A stretch of 64,000 bases of DNA from Cryptomeria japonica (taxonomy: Eukaryota > Streptophyta > Pinopsida > Cupressales > Cupressaceae): positions 471,252,400 through 471,316,399 of the forward strand of contig NC_081406.1 of NCBI RefSeq assembly GCF_030272615.1, in the 5' to 3' direction. A program made the translations under genes and the position numbers. Shown in pieces: positions 1 to 11,099 of this stretch. The notes beneath the pieces were generated by a model. The model did not search any database. It was given only the letters and a program-made list of their open reading frames with translations, and was not told the origin of the DNA. The first letter of the stretch is position 1, and each line of letters begins with the position of its first letter.

Positions 1-597
1 CATAGAAGCTTGAAGACCTGTTTGAATAACAGAGTAGGGAGCCCAGCAGAGGGACAAGATAAGTCCTATGACAAGATTGTTTTGAGCAAAATAGAATCTT
101 CTTTAGCATTTTAGATGTGAAGTTGTAGATATATATTTTATTTTTATTATTTTGTAAGTGACAAAAAATCTCTTAACCGAGTGGACTTAACAGTCTTATT
201 TGTAAACCCTCTAGCAAGGTAACATTCTAAATGAGTGTTTGAAATCCTTTGACAAGGTCACTTCTAACAAAGTGAAGATCCTAACAGATCTGAGGGAAAT
301 CCCTTAACCGGGTCACATCTAGCAATGTGTTTGTAATCTTTAACAGGATTTGCTTTTAACTGAGCATACTCTAGAAGAGTATATTTCTTAGTGGGTCCAA
401 AATCCCATAGTGGTTTTTCCCGATTTGGGTTTCCATGTTAAATCTGGTGTTATATGTGTTATGATGATTATGTGTTTATGACTTTTCATGTTTAGCAGTT
501 TTTGGTTATATTGCTGAAGTATAAGTTATTGAGGTTGAATCTGTTGAATTTATGGAAGATTAAGTTTGTATGATTCACCCCCTCCTCTCATCTTGTT
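1..597 (+). repeat. 3' part of an LTR (PL-type), 5' end outside window
   Basis: The stretch resembles the last part of the PL3 5' LTR (58280-58702). It has repeated 'aacaaggtcac'-like phrases, then a GTGGG...CCCA / GTGGTTTTTCCC / GGGTTTCCA module at about 391-437, then a pyrimidine-rich 'ttcaccccctcctctc' near 575. It appears to end at ...GGCATCA (597). The primer binding site expected next is not recognisable. I read it as the right end of an LTR of the same general kind as PL1-PL3. Whether it is a solo LTR or part of an element cannot be decided because the left side is missing. Confidence 0.55.
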
Positions 598-2483
598 AGT
601 TATTGGCATCACAACCTTACATACACGTTTGCCACCTAGAGTCTACCTCACATCTCTGTTAGCATCTAGCTCACTTGATTGTTTCAATTCAACATTGGTC
701 ACCGATCGAACATGCTATCGGTATACACTAATTGGTTAACCTTCATATCATGCATTTCACTATTCTGTCGGTTAGGTCATGTTATATCGGACTGCACTTA
801 CTGGGTTTTCTTGCTTACTGGTTGACAGACTTACCGGTTGACATCCCATACCGGTTGACATCAACATGCCAACAATCTCCAATGTCAATAACAATATCTT
901 GAATACTGGTTGACATACTTACCATTTGAAATCAATGACAATACAATTCCAACACATTATTTAGTCCCACTACTTTTAGCGATCTTTCCAAAATTGGTGC
1001 TCAACTAAATTCAATTGAGTTTCTCTATTTTTAGCCATCCAAGCCTAAAAAAGTAGCAGTTGGTATTTTGCCCATAACTTCGTAATACGGAGTCAAAATC
1101 GGGTAAATAGGATATTATCGGAAATTTGGTTCCATCATTGATTATAATCTAGTGGTTGTTTTGTTAGAATATTCTCTAGGTGTCTACTACATGCCTCCAG
1201 AGGTAGACTTGTTTTGTATGCTTTCGGGGCCATAGCTTGGGCAAATGAACTCTGTTTTTTAACTTCCACACATCGTTGGAAAGCTCTTAGGGTCAACTAT
1301 TCAGATCTTCTGCTAGATTTTTCATATTTTTATCCCAAGTACATTTTATTTAGTCTTTTATGTTTTCACTTCATGGCTGATTACTTGGTCATTCTAGCTC
1401 ATGGAATCTTTTAGTTTTCAATGGATGGCTTCTCTTGGGCCGCCCTACATGTATTAGAAAAACTTTAACCTATTTGGGAATTTTGAGCATTCTTTTCATG
1501 CATGTATTTTCTTGTAGATACACTAAAATAAAGTGTCACTCTTATATATGGTTTTTGGGGATTTTGAACATTTTGTTGTGCCTTATTTTGTACATGCACT
1601 GTATTATAAAGTGTCATGGGGGGTTGTGTAGCGCCTTTTTTTGCCATCACACCTTTTTCCAGTGAGTGTTCCTCCATGACAATATTCAATCCTAGTGATT
1701 CTTGTCCCATGCATGTGTGCATCTGTTGCATACCCTTTTTAAGTTGAAGGTACTTTCTTGAACACATTTAAATTCTCCTTCATGCCAAGCTTCATTATGA
1801 CACATGGTTTTAGTGGACCTATCATGTCTCTCCCTTGTCAGCATTATGTGGGGGTTTCTATTGTTGGTGCTAATGCTTCCTTGGTTTCATCTTGGAGGAT
1901 ACCTTCTATCTTTTGTTGTTGATCAGTGTTCTTCAGAATATTAGTACCTGTATGTTTGACTAACAGTTTTCTCTTGCATGGTCGAGTAGTGTCATTGGGG
2001 TCACTCGTGCAAATTCATGTGTCATCTATATCTTTGACTACCAGATATTTTGCCTTTGTTCCCATCTAATTGTTCAAGTAGTGTCATTTAGGGAACTCAT
2101 GCAGATTGTTTCCTTCTTGATCCTGATCATCATCTTGGTTTTAGAGGAGATTCTTCATTCAGCACTATAGCAATTATCATTCAACAATTGTCTACAAATT
2201 CTTTGTTCTTTAAGGATGTTATTCATGTTCTTATTCTTTTGGGATATTATTTACTTGGAGCCTTATTAGTCCTTCATTCCTTTTTATAGCGGGTTGTGTT
2301 TCTTTTTCATGCATTGCATCTGACTTTTGGAGAGGGGTTTTTTCCCATGTGGTTTTTCTCCTTTTCTTCGCTTAGAGAGATTTCATTGGTTTGTACATGG
2401 GTACCTAATCAGGCTTTTTGTTGACAGGACCTATTTCTACATTCATGCATTTAAAGTTTTTATACTCACCTTAAGTTTCACTT
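598..2483. other. Non-coding retroelement-derived spacer
   Basis: No coding region can be supported. Between about 815 and 930 a phrase like 'taccggttgaca' occurs four times imperfectly, as in U3 regions of PL-type LTRs, so 660-960 is probably an LTR scrap. The rest is T-rich and ends in a polypurine tract and LTR (next entry), so 1000-2483 is probably the decayed 3' non-coding part of an LTR retrotransposon. Short ORFs at 1214-1767 have no recognisable content. Confidence 0.35.
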
Positions 2484-2836
2484 AAGGGGGAGTTTTAGAG
2501 CATATTTAGCTACTGGTTGCTTTTTAACAACTATTTATGCTTTTTTGCTTAAGTTCACTTAGGATTGCTTATTTTAGTTGTGCTAGTTGTGCACCTAATT
2601 TAGCTTTTTTGCACATAGCTTAACTAGAGTTGAGCTTTATTTATCTCATCATGGTTGCACTTTAGTTCTCCTAAATTAAGTACAATGTTTTCTTTATAAG
2701 CACCTCATTGTTCAATTATTACTCATCCTGTAATTTTGTATTCTTTGCTTTTGAGTAATATAGAATTCTTTTGTGCAACTCTCTCTTGTGGAAAATGTTT
2801 TTGTTTATCATTTGATCTTGCAGGATTGTGTTACAA
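2484..2836 (+). repeat. Polypurine tract and short LTR, probably Copia type
   Basis: A purine run 'taagggggag' at about 2484-2493 is followed by TTTTAGAGCATATT, plausibly a decayed TGTTAGAG LTR start. The next 340 bp look like a short LTR: a 'tataagcacc' box near 2695, then 'gagtaatatagaattc', then 'ctctcttgtggaaaatg'. It ends near 2836, where Gypsy coding sequence begins. The length suits many plant Copia LTRs. No matching 5' LTR is in the window, so this is inference from layout. Confidence 0.4.
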
Positions 2837-2849
2837 TATTTTGTGTTGC

Positions 2850-3446
2850 AAAATTCAACACCTCTGTTACAAGCTATTAAGGACATACCAAAACTTAATC
2901 AACTTATTAACTCACTCTGTATAAAAATTCCTGAAAGAAAAAGGAAGTTTCCTTCCACAATCCAAGTAGGAACTAAGCTCACTGATATATTATCAGAGAG
3001 GTTGCATGCTTAGAAATATAGTGACCCTAGGAGTCTTGTAATTACTTTGAGCATAGGAGGAAATTGAGATACCCAATGCATTGGTTGATTTAGGGGCAGC
3101 TATAAACATTATCACTGCAGATACTATAGAAATGTTGAGATTGCCAAGAATTCATCCCACAACAATTGTGCTTTAGTTGGAAAATCATTCTACTGCCAAA
3201 CTTGAGGGTGTTTTGGAAGACATGATAATCATAATTGATACATGGGATTATACGGTTGAATTTTTGGTACTCAAAGATAGGAAGAAAGAATCAGAATATC
3301 CAATCATACTAGAAAGACCTTGGCCAACAACTACAATAGCATTGATAGATTATAGATCTAGCAGTATGACTATTTCCAATGGTCAAAAACAAAAAGAATC
3401 AACACTTTATCCTCCTACTAAACTAACATTTCACTTTGACACTTGA
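2850..3446 (+). pseudogene. Gyp1 gag-protease linker and aspartic protease (decayed)
   Basis: Residues from 2850 to 3013 are a Gag/protease linker. In frame from 3066 comes a retropepsin core with VDLGAAINII at 3084-3113; the catalytic Asp codon is 3087-3089. DLGA replaces the usual DSGA, as in many plant Gypsy proteases. A second half with ILERPWP ends near 3350, matching the ILGRPW block of retropepsins. TAG at 3174 and TGA at 3444 break the frame. In a live element this domain would cleave the Gag-Pol polyprotein in the particle. Family assignment is firm, function is lost. Confidence 0.75.
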
Positions 3447-3839
3447 TGAGGAAATTGATTCAGAAGGAGATAGAGTGGTTGAGTTAGCCATGGTTACCTT
3501 ATCAAAACATGTTGAGGAGTATGAAGAGTATGTGGAATGGGGAGAGGAACTTAATTACAAATGTGGCGAGTTTAATTAGGAAAATGAGGAATGTTCCTCT
3601 CATAAAGAAGCTAAAGGGGAAAGTCACAAGGAAAATATACATCATGATAAGTTGCATCCTTGTCCTCTTAATACACTTATAGGAGATCCATTTAAAGGGA
3701 AAAGTGACACAAAGGAAATTAAAGTCTCATTAAACAAACTTCTCTTCATAAATTCATCTTTGCTTCTGACACAAGAAGAGAAATTAAAACTCACATACAG
3801 GAGCATTCGCTTGGGAGTATAAGGATATGAGAGGAATAC

Positions 3840-4905
3840 GCCCTTCTATTTATACATATCATATTTACACTGAAGATGTTAAACCTATGAGACAAGGACA
3901 AAGGAGAATTAACCCAGCTTTGAGAGATTTTGTTAAACAAGAAATAGAAAAATTGTTGCAAGTAGAGCTCATTTACCTAATTTTAGATAGTTAATGGGTT
4001 TCACCATTGGTTATTGTGCCTAAGAAAAATGGTAAGTGGTATATTTGTGTGGATTACACAGAATTGAATAAAGCCACTAAAAATGATTATTTTCCTTTAT
4101 AATTTATTGATCAAATTCTTGATAACCTAGTCGGTAGTAATTATTTATCTTTCTTAAATGGTTTTAGTGGTTACAACCAGATACATGTGGCTCTTGAGGA
4201 CTAGGACAAGACAAAATTTACATGTCCTTGGGGAACTTATGCATATAGGGTCTTACCATTTGGATTTTGTAATGCACCAACCACTTTTCAAAGAGTTGTT
4301 CTAGCTATTTTTGCAGATTTAACTACTTCATGTGTTGAAGTGTATATGGATGATTTCATGGTCCATGGAAAAACATTTGATAAAGCACTAGAAAGTTTGA
4401 ATAAAGTGTTACAAAGATGTAAGGATCACACATTATCATTGAATCATGAAAAGTGTTCCCTTATGTTGGTAGAAGGAATTATTTTGGGACATCATATTTC
4501 TAAAGAAGGAATCAAGGTTGACCTAAAGAAGGTGGAAGTTATCCAACAAATTGAAATTCCAAAGACTCAAAATAATGTTAGAATTTTTCTAGGACGTGTA
4601 GGGTATTATAGAACATTCATTGAAGGGTTTAATAAAATTGTTGAACCATTATTTACATTTATTAAAAAGGAAGGAGAGTTTTTATGGGCATTTGGTTGCC
4701 AGAAATGATTTGAAGCTATTAAACATGCCATAACTACTTCCCCTATTATTAAAGGACTTGTTTGGGGAGAACCATTTCATATTCATGATGATGCTTCAAA
4801 CTTAGCTCTTGGAGCAATTTTGGGACAGAAAGATGAAAATGGAGCAATTCACGCTATTTATTATGTCAGCAAAATTTTGAATTCCACAAAAAGGAACTAC
4901 ACAAT
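3840..4905 (+). pseudogene. Gyp1 reverse transcriptase and start of RNase H (decayed)
   Basis: Ty3/Gypsy RT blocks follow in order: KKNGKWYICVDY at about 4021-4056, FTCPWGTYAYRVLPFG at about 4220-4264, the catalytic YMDDF at 4343-4357, and the thumb block with LGHHISKEGI. RNase H starts with HIHDDAS near 4780, its first Asp in place. Several in-frame TAG/TAA codons interrupt it. The frame stops at 4905 because Tat1 inserted here. It resumes at 28281, and joining the two sides with one copy of the 5-bp duplication restores the NYTTTEKEF motif normal for this RNase H. Confidence 0.85.
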
Positions 4906-6027
4906 TGTCGTGAGTGTGAAGTAGGGTACCTGCAGCTGCAACACAAACACTCAATAGATCATTACAAGTATGGTTAGCAAAGTGAAATCAAATGAAAGAT
5001 AAACCATGACAAAGTGACCTATCACCTCCTAAGAGACGCGAGTGTGGATTTACTCTCAGATCTAGATGAGCAATTCCAGTGACTTGACTACACCAAGATG
5101 GACGATTTAAAATGATATGATGTGCAAGCTAGATAAATGCATGATTAAACTAGATTGATAGATTCAATTAAGCTAGATGAGAGATTGATTATGCTATATG
5201 ATTACGCAATTATACTAGAAGATGATTAAATTAAGCTAGATCTAAGATGCAATTGCCTATAATAACAATTCTTAAATGATATGCAAGAAATGATATGCCT
5301 ATAATAACAATGCTTAAAAATGAGATGAGATGGGATGGGATTCATTGTGCTCCAAAATGGAGGATATTTATAGGATTTCCAAGGCCAGGGGTGAGGTGGT
5401 AGGAATCAATGGTCAAGATTGAGTTTGAAGATATCAAGGGTCAAATTGGAGGAGGTTGGAGAAGAGGTTGGAGGGAGGGACACTTGTCATCTCTGTGGTG
5501 ACAAGTTTCAAGGAATATTTCCCACAAGAGGGCAATTGTCCAAGAAGGAGACATGTGGCATAAGTGCCACGTGTCTCAAGGGGAGAATATCCAACCCATA
5601 GAATCTTAGGATAAGGAGGTTAGGTTGAGGAGGTTAGGATGGGGTTAGCTAAACCCAGGATTAGGTGGAATGGATTAGGTTAGGGGGTGGTTAGGTTAGG
5701 TGGTTAGAAGTTAGAAGGCATGTGGGAAATTTGAATATAAAAATTTAAATAATAGAAAAAGGCTAACTAACTTTCAACAACTCATAAATTGATTTATTTT
5801 AATTAATTAGGGGATTAGAACAAATGAATTAAATGGGAGGAGAATTAATTAATTTAGATTAATTAATCAAAGGGACTATTGAAATGAACTTGTTAAAAAT
5901 CCTTAGATTTATTAATAAGCAGTTGAATGGGGGAATTTAATCAAATTGCTAGTGAATTCAATTAAATTGGGAAGGAGGATTAATTAAATAATTACTTATT
6001 TAATTAATTATCTTCGAACCATTTTTT

Positions 6028-6329
6028 ATATGAGTTGAGAAAATACAACACCACAGGAGCCCAAATAATCTCTGCAAGCTGAAAAACCTGTTACAAGGAG
6101 AAGCAAGGAAGCAAATTACCGAAAGAACAAAAACATAGGAAAAATATGCTCAAAAAGAGAGAGCACAATATTCTCCAAAAAATGTATTGTCAATAATAAT
6201 CCTTCTTCATACAATGAAAAGAAAGAAATCAACCTTTAATAGGTCAAGAAACCCTAAAAGGGAAAACCTAGGTTTGCACATAATAATTAATTAAAATAAT
6301 TAATTATATGCACCTAAAGTTAGCAAACA
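6028..6329 (-). repeat. Lard1 3' LTR (about 80 bp internal deletion)
   Basis: Direct repeat of 7742-8024, sharing the tracts 'gcaagctgaaaaacctgtta' and 'gcacctaaagttagc'. It ends on + with ...AGCAAACA, which is TGTTTGCT on -, a normal TG start. The purine run of the polypurine tract abuts it at 6330-6340. Confidence 0.75.
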
Positions 6330-6340
6330 TCAACCCCCTC
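6330..6340 (-). other. Lard1 polypurine tract
   Basis: On - the sequence is GAGGGGGTTGA directly before the LTR start. Such a tract primes plus-strand DNA synthesis in LTR retrotransposons. Confidence 0.6.
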
Positions 6341-7730
6341 ATGGCACTTTATCAATAGTGCATGTACAACAAGGCACAAGATGTGCAAGATCCCAAGTAA
6401 ACAATGCATGATGGCACTTTATCTTAGTGCGTTAAATACAAGCTACAATGATAAGAAGAATAGGTATAGAAACGTGAACCAAAATAGAGACATCCTACTT
6501 AGAGAAGAGATCCCAGGACCTGAAACAACCACGATATCCACCAAAGTGCTGAAAAGAAAAAAAAATGAATAAAATATGCATGGAGCAGAATCTGGAAATA
6601 AAACTTAGATGGCTGGAAAGTACACAACACACGCTTTCCAAATTTTTATTTTTTTTTGAAAAATGGAGTTCGGATGCTCTTTCTATGGCTCTCGGAGTGC
6701 AAAAACTAGACCTCACTTTGACTAGAAAAAAAAATAGTCAAATAAAAAAATTGGGAAAAATTACCAACACCATGAGGTCGGGCTCCGAACCAGCTTTCCG
6801 ACGCCTATTCATTTTTGAAAAAATGACTCTGTATGCCCAAGATAGAGCCAAAAAACCAAACCCCCCCCCCCCCCCCCCCGAAAGAGGCAAAAAGGAGTGT
6901 CTGGTGGCTGGGCGGTGCTCCGGTGGCCAGTGGGTGGTGGCCGGGTGGCGCCCCAATGGCTGGGAGGTGGTCGGCCAGAAAAAGAGGTCGGGGGGGTTTC
7001 GCTAGGGCGGTGGGCTGCAGGTGGCGGTCAGGAGCGGAGCGGCGGTAGGGGAGCAGGCGGAGGCCTGGCTGACGACCAGGCGGGAGCCGCTGGGGCGATG
7101 GGCTGCAGGTGGTGGCGGTGGTGCAGGGCCGCTGGAGGGTGCCGGGCAGCGAGGGCCACAGGGAGACGTTGTGGAAGATGCTAGCGGAGGGGAGACACTG
7201 CCGGAGGGGGCTGGAGGCCAGTGCCGGCGGGGGCCGGGCCAACAACACAGGGCCCAAGGCCAGCAAGTCTACGACAGCTACAGTGGCAGGGGCCCCACGG
7301 TACCCTGCGTACCGTGGGAACCCCCCATGAAAAAAATACCAAAAAAACTTTTTTAAACCCTATTTGCCTATGTTATTTTTGTGATGATTTTTTTATATAT
7401 ATATATTTTTTAAAATCAACAAATCGGCCTGCATGCCGTAAAAAGGCAAAATTTTTTTTTTTTTGAAATTTTTTTCTCGATCTGCATGCAAGGGCCGTAC
7501 AGCCTGGATCTCAGATAAAAATACTCCCAGAGGCTCATGAACCAAAATAGGTCAAATTTTATATGACCATAGGGGTTTTCGGGCCTTCTGAGCACAATGG
7601 TGAGGTCCGTTTAGGCCCAAAGTGCTCAGAAAAAGGTCAAACCCTAGGTACATAAAAAAATCCTGAAACCCCAGATCTGCTTCTAAAGAAAAAATTCTCA
7701 AAACAAGAACAGGTAGCTGTAGATCTGAAG
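6341..7730 (-). other. Lard1 internal region with GC-rich island
   Basis: No Gag or Pol motif in any frame. About 6870-7320 is strikingly G+C rich in an otherwise A+T-rich window, starts at a run of about 18 C (6862-6879), and repeats phrases such as 'gggctgcaggtgg' (7011, 7099). Long ORFs exist on both strands here (for example 6805-7266 on -), but they encode low-complexity Pro/Arg/Gly-rich strings, as any stop-poor GC-rich DNA would. It could be a captured host fragment or a structured RNA segment; I cannot tell which. Confidence 0.5.
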
Positions 7731-7741
7731 CTCTGATACCA
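7731..7741 (-). other. Lard1 primer binding site (tRNA-Met type)
   Basis: On - TGGTATCAGAG, complementary to the 3' end of plant initiator tRNA-Met, immediately after the LTR end. It sets the element's orientation. Confidence 0.7.
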
Positions 7742-8108
7742 TATAGGAGTTGAGAAAATACAACACCACAGGAGCCCAAATAATCTCTGCAAGCTGAAAA
7801 ACCTGTTACAAGGAGAAGCAAGGAAGCAAATCACAGAAGGAACAAAAACACAGGAAAAATATGCTCAAAAAGAGAGAGCACAATATTCTCCAAAAAATGT
7901 ATTGTCAATAATAATCCTTCTTCATACAATGAAAAGAAAGAACTCAACCTCTAATAGGTCAAGAAACCCTAAAAAGGAAAACCTAGGTTTGCACATAATA
8001 ATTAATTATATGCACCTAAAGTTAGCTTAAGTGTAAAAGAGATAAGGGAACTTAAATAATTAAACAAATATTGTTTAATTAATCAAGTAATACCTGAATA
8101 CTCTAACG
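7742..8108 (-). repeat. Lard1 5' LTR
   Basis: Matches 6028-6329 over 7742-8024 and then carries about 85 bp (8025-8108) absent from the other copy, which I take as the original start of the LTR on -. The last bases on + are ...CTCTAACG, perhaps a decayed ...AACA end. The edge at 8108 is less sure than the rest. Confidence 0.65.
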
Positions 8109-8127
8109 TTTTTTAGGTGTATACATT

Positions 8128-8147
8128 TTGCCCCTCTTTGAAGCGAG
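8128..8147 (-). other. Tat1 polypurine tract
   Basis: On - a purine-rich AAAGAGGGGCAAAA stands directly before the LTR start TGTATACACC. This is where plus-strand synthesis would begin, and it confirms the - orientation of Tat1. Confidence 0.75.
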
Positions 8148-9760
8148 GTGTGATGACGCATTGATTCAAAGAATAATCTCATTTTGATGATGTTGATATG
8201 ATATTGGTTTGATAAGATGCCGCAGACATTGATTGATAAATTGTGATACGATGATGCCCCCTTGGGAGATCAATTGATATAATTTACCTTTAGAGTGTTT
8301 GAATTCATGCAAAATTGATTTCCCGATTAGAAATGATTTGATTTCTATAATGTTGATTGATGAAAGTGTGAGTTCTTCAATCACTGTGATGTGGTTCTCG
8401 ATGAGATGATTGATAGAGTTTGATTGAATTGATAAGATTGATTAGATTGATGAGATTGAGATCAAGTCTAGTTTTAGGAATGACATGTCCTTTATAAGAC
8501 AAAGATGATCAAAGTGTTTGGTTCCAGGAATGATATATCCTGTATAAGACTTGATCAAATTGTCTGGTTCCAGGAAAGATACATCATGTATAAGACATGA
8601 TAGAATGGATCAGATGAGATGGATTGATAAAATTTATAAGATTGATTGGATAAATAACTGACATTTTGTTGATATCATGTTACAGGAAGATTTGAATGTG
8701 TTGATGTTGGTGCATTCGAGGGAGTAGCATAAGATTTGCTTGGGGCTGACAACATTTGGAGAGAGATGAGTCATCGATCTGATTGTGTATACACCTATGA
8801 TGATACATTGATGATTCCTGCGATAGATTTGGCCTTGGATAAGATGAGCTTTTGTGATCCTATGCAAGAATGAAATGCAAGCTAAATGAAAATGAAAAAG
8901 AAAATGAAATGCAATGCTGCAATCGGACCAGTCAATGGGTTATTGCTTTGTGTCATCATTGAGCTATTTAAAATGTGGGAAGTGAGTGCAAACATCGATG
9001 GTATAATTGAACCATGATGACCTAAGCACTACTTTCATGGATTTTTTTATTGCAAGTTAGCACAAGCATCGAGGTATAATTGAACCAAGATGACCAGAGT
9101 GTTGCTTGCATAAAACAGGTAGTATTAACCATTTCTATATGCAAATTGGAAATGTCTTCAATGATACTCCGATGATCATGTCCTGAGACAAATTTGCACA
9201 TATTAATGATTAATTTATAGACAACAAACAAGAAAAATATCATGTTCCTTCATTGTTCCTCTAGTTAGAGACATCCTAGAGTCACTCAGAAATCATGATA
9301 GCGAAAATCAAAGATAGAAAAGTTGAACAATCATTGATTAAAGTGTTAAAATCATTAGGCAAAAGATATCATCCATTGAAAAGTGTGTGTCATGCTCAGA
9401 CTGACATGTGATAGTTTGATGGGTGATAATTTGATCATGTGTTCATTGTTGGATGTGTCTTAGTTTTTCTTGGTAAGTGTTATCTAACTATTTCTCTACA
9501 TGTTTGATGAAGCTCAAAATGATCAAAAATTTTGCCCACAGCTAGGTGCAGGATTTTGCCCCAAGCCTAGAAACAAATGCATTATGATATACCTAATGAT
9601 CCAAACCATGGTGAGAAATCAGTTGCGATGCTTGCATATTTACAAAGGCTTATTTGTTGATATGAACAACACTGATGGGAAATGAAATGCAAGTGGGAGG
9701 ATGCATGAACTAATAGATGGAAGAGCTAGCTGACAGATAGCGCTCGTTGCCAGGTTTTCA
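8148..9760 (-). other. Tat1 non-coding region between integrase and 3' LTR
   Basis: No coding sequence is supported. It holds several local repeats. A GATTGA-rich stretch lies at about 8405-8460. Three imperfect copies of a 50-60 bp unit, with the phrase 'ttccaggaatgatatatcc' or near it, lie at about 8470-8605. Two copies of 'gtataattgaacca(t/a)gatgacc' lie at 9000-9100. Long non-coding 3' regions with local tandem repeats are common in Tat/Ogre elements. Confidence 0.6.
8470..8605. repeat. Three imperfect tandem copies of a 50-60 bp unit
   Basis: Each copy reads roughly: T-rich or GG start, TTCCAGGAAtGAtATaTCcTGTATAAGAC, then a GATgA spacer. Copies begin near 8472, 8520 and 8570. The spacing varies, so this is an old diverged array. 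Confidence 0.6.
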
Positions 9761-10012
9761 CTATCTGTTTTTATTGCACTTTTTTCTCATATTTGATTTT
9801 TTTTTTCTATTTTCACTGTTTTTGTTGTTTTTATATTTTCTGTTTTTTATTTTTCTATTTTTCCACTGTTTATGACTTTTCTGCTTTTTCACTATTTTTT
9901 TATTTTTCTGCTTTTTCACTATTTTTTTATTTTTCTGCTTTTTCACTATTTTTTTATTTTTCTGCTTTTTCACTTTTTTTTTATTTTTCTACTTTTTTAG
10001 ACATAAAACTTC
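9761..10012 (-). repeat. 27-bp minisatellite encoding a Lys-rich 9-residue repeat
   Basis: Between about 9850 and 9995 a 27-bp unit (TTTTTCTGCTTTTTCACTAT plus a T/A tail) recurs about four times, with looser copies on either side. Read on -, in line with the integrase but beyond its end, the unit encodes KNKKIVKKQ in tandem. The length is a multiple of three, so expansion keeps the frame. It may be a basic tail of the Tat1 polyprotein or simply an array in the 3' spacer. Confidence 0.7.
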
Positions 10013-10079
10013 TTCAGATGCATGCTATTGATGGATTCCTTGAGTTGATCCTCATCCTGTGTTGATAGTTGATATGCTC

Positions 10080-11010
10080 CTAACCCAAATACTGTTATGA
10101 CCACAAACGGACCTAACCAGTTTGGTTCAACCTTCCCTTTTTTTTCTCGGGTTGCCTGGATTTTCCTTTAGTACTAGTTCTCCAACTTGAAAGGCTCGTG
10201 GTTTGACCTTGTGATTATAACTTTGGCACATTATTTTTTGAGATACCTTCAAATGATCAAAGGCATTTTGTCATCGTTCATGGATCAATTCTAACTCTTG
10301 CAATCTACATACTCATTGTTCTTCATCTGGGATAAGACTTTTTAATGATACTCGTAGAGAAGGTATCTCTACTTCTATTGGCAGCATTGCTTCTGATCCA
10401 TAGACAAGAGAGAAAGGTGTGGTGCCTATTGGTGTGTGGATACTGGTATGACGGGCTCATAGATAAGGGTTCAATTGAATATGCCAATCTCTGCCAACAT
10501 CATTCATTGTCTTTTTGAGGATTTTCAGAATAGTTTTGTTTGATGCTTCTGCTTGCCCATTCCCTTGTGGATAGTAGGGTGTGTAAAATATGTGTTGGAT
10601 CTTGAATTTCTCACATAGCTCTTGTACATCCTGGTTCTTGAATAGTCACCCATTATCAGTGATAATGGTCATGGGTATGCCATAGCAACATATGATGTAG
10701 TTCAAGATAAATGCAGCAATTTGTTTTCCTGTGATATTTATGAGAGGTAATGCCTCAATCCATTTTGTGAAATATTTTGTAGCTACAAGAATGAATTTGT
10801 GACCATTGGATGAAGGAGGAAGTATCTTTCCTACTAGATCAAGACCCAATTGGCAGAATGGCCAAGATGTTGCCAAAGGATGAAGTTCTTGTGTTGGTGC
10901 ATGAATCAAATTTCCATGGATCTGACATTGTTTGCATGTTTTAGCTATTTGAAAAGAATATCGTTCCATAGTTGGCCAATAATAACCCAAGTGTATGATT
11001 TTTTTTGAAA
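10080..11010 (-). pseudogene. Tat1 integrase (decayed)
   Basis: On -, ORF 10990-10646 carries the zinc-binding CKQCQ (C-x2-C), then LGLDLVG with the first catalytic Asp, TKWIEALP, and IITDNG with the second Asp. It continues past a stop at 10645 to YYPQGNGQAEASNKTILKIL with the catalytic Glu. The C-terminal part (VLKENPGNPRKK region) is at about 10140-10190. Integrase inserts element cDNA into the nuclear genome. The three acidic residues are all visible, but nonsense codons rule out function. Confidence 0.85.
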
Positions 11011-11099
11011 GGGTAAGACCACTTGAATGAGTGCCACAAATGTCATTATGGACTTCATTTAAGGCCTTCTCAGATTCTTCTTGCTCAAGACATCTTAAG

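Larger units (their letters stand above)
6028..8108 (-). mobile_element. Lard1: non-coding LTR retrotransposon in the Tat1 3' LTR
   Basis: Direct repeats at 6028-6329 and 7742-8024, nearly identical from 'gagttgagaaaatacaaca' on, flank 1.4 kb without retroelement domains. On - the right copy is followed by TGGTATCAGAG (7741-7731), a tRNA-Met primer site, and the left copy is preceded by the purine run GAGGGGGTTGA (6340-6330). So it is a small LTR element on -. The left LTR lacks about 80 bp present at 8025-8108; on - the left LTR reads TGTTTGC... against a right end CGTTAGAG..., consistent with an internal deletion just after TGTT. Runs of T at both edges fit a T-rich target duplication. LARD/TRIM is a size class, not a proven family. 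Confidence 0.75.
4906..8127 (-). repeat. Tat1 3' LTR, interrupted by Lard1
   Basis: 4906-6027 matches 27180-28260 closely over its whole length, including the shared 'aagtagggtacct' start, the 'gaggttagg' repeats (about 5610-5700) and the AT-rich end. The match stops at 6027 where Lard1 begins and resumes with 'ttttttaggtgtataca' at 8109-8127. Without Lard1 the LTR is about 1.14 kb against 1,096 bp for the other copy. Short ORFs shared by both LTRs (5419-5601 and 27548-27856) are LTR sequence, not genes. Confidence 0.88.

Noticed and set aside
1214-1767. Overlapping ORFs of 66-100 codons in the left spacer
   Set aside because: No similarity to any protein I recognise and no support from neighbours.
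6805-7266. 153-codon ORF on - and overlapping ORFs on + in the GC-rich island
   Set aside because: Low-complexity translations in every frame; explained by base composition.
8470-10000. Spaced repeats that might suggest a CRISPR array
   Set aside because: Units are diverged, unevenly spaced or directly abutting, in plant retroelement DNA; no repeat-spacer order.
9793-10065. Phe/Ser-rich ORF on + that looks like membrane segments
   Set aside because: Antisense of the 27-bp minisatellite.
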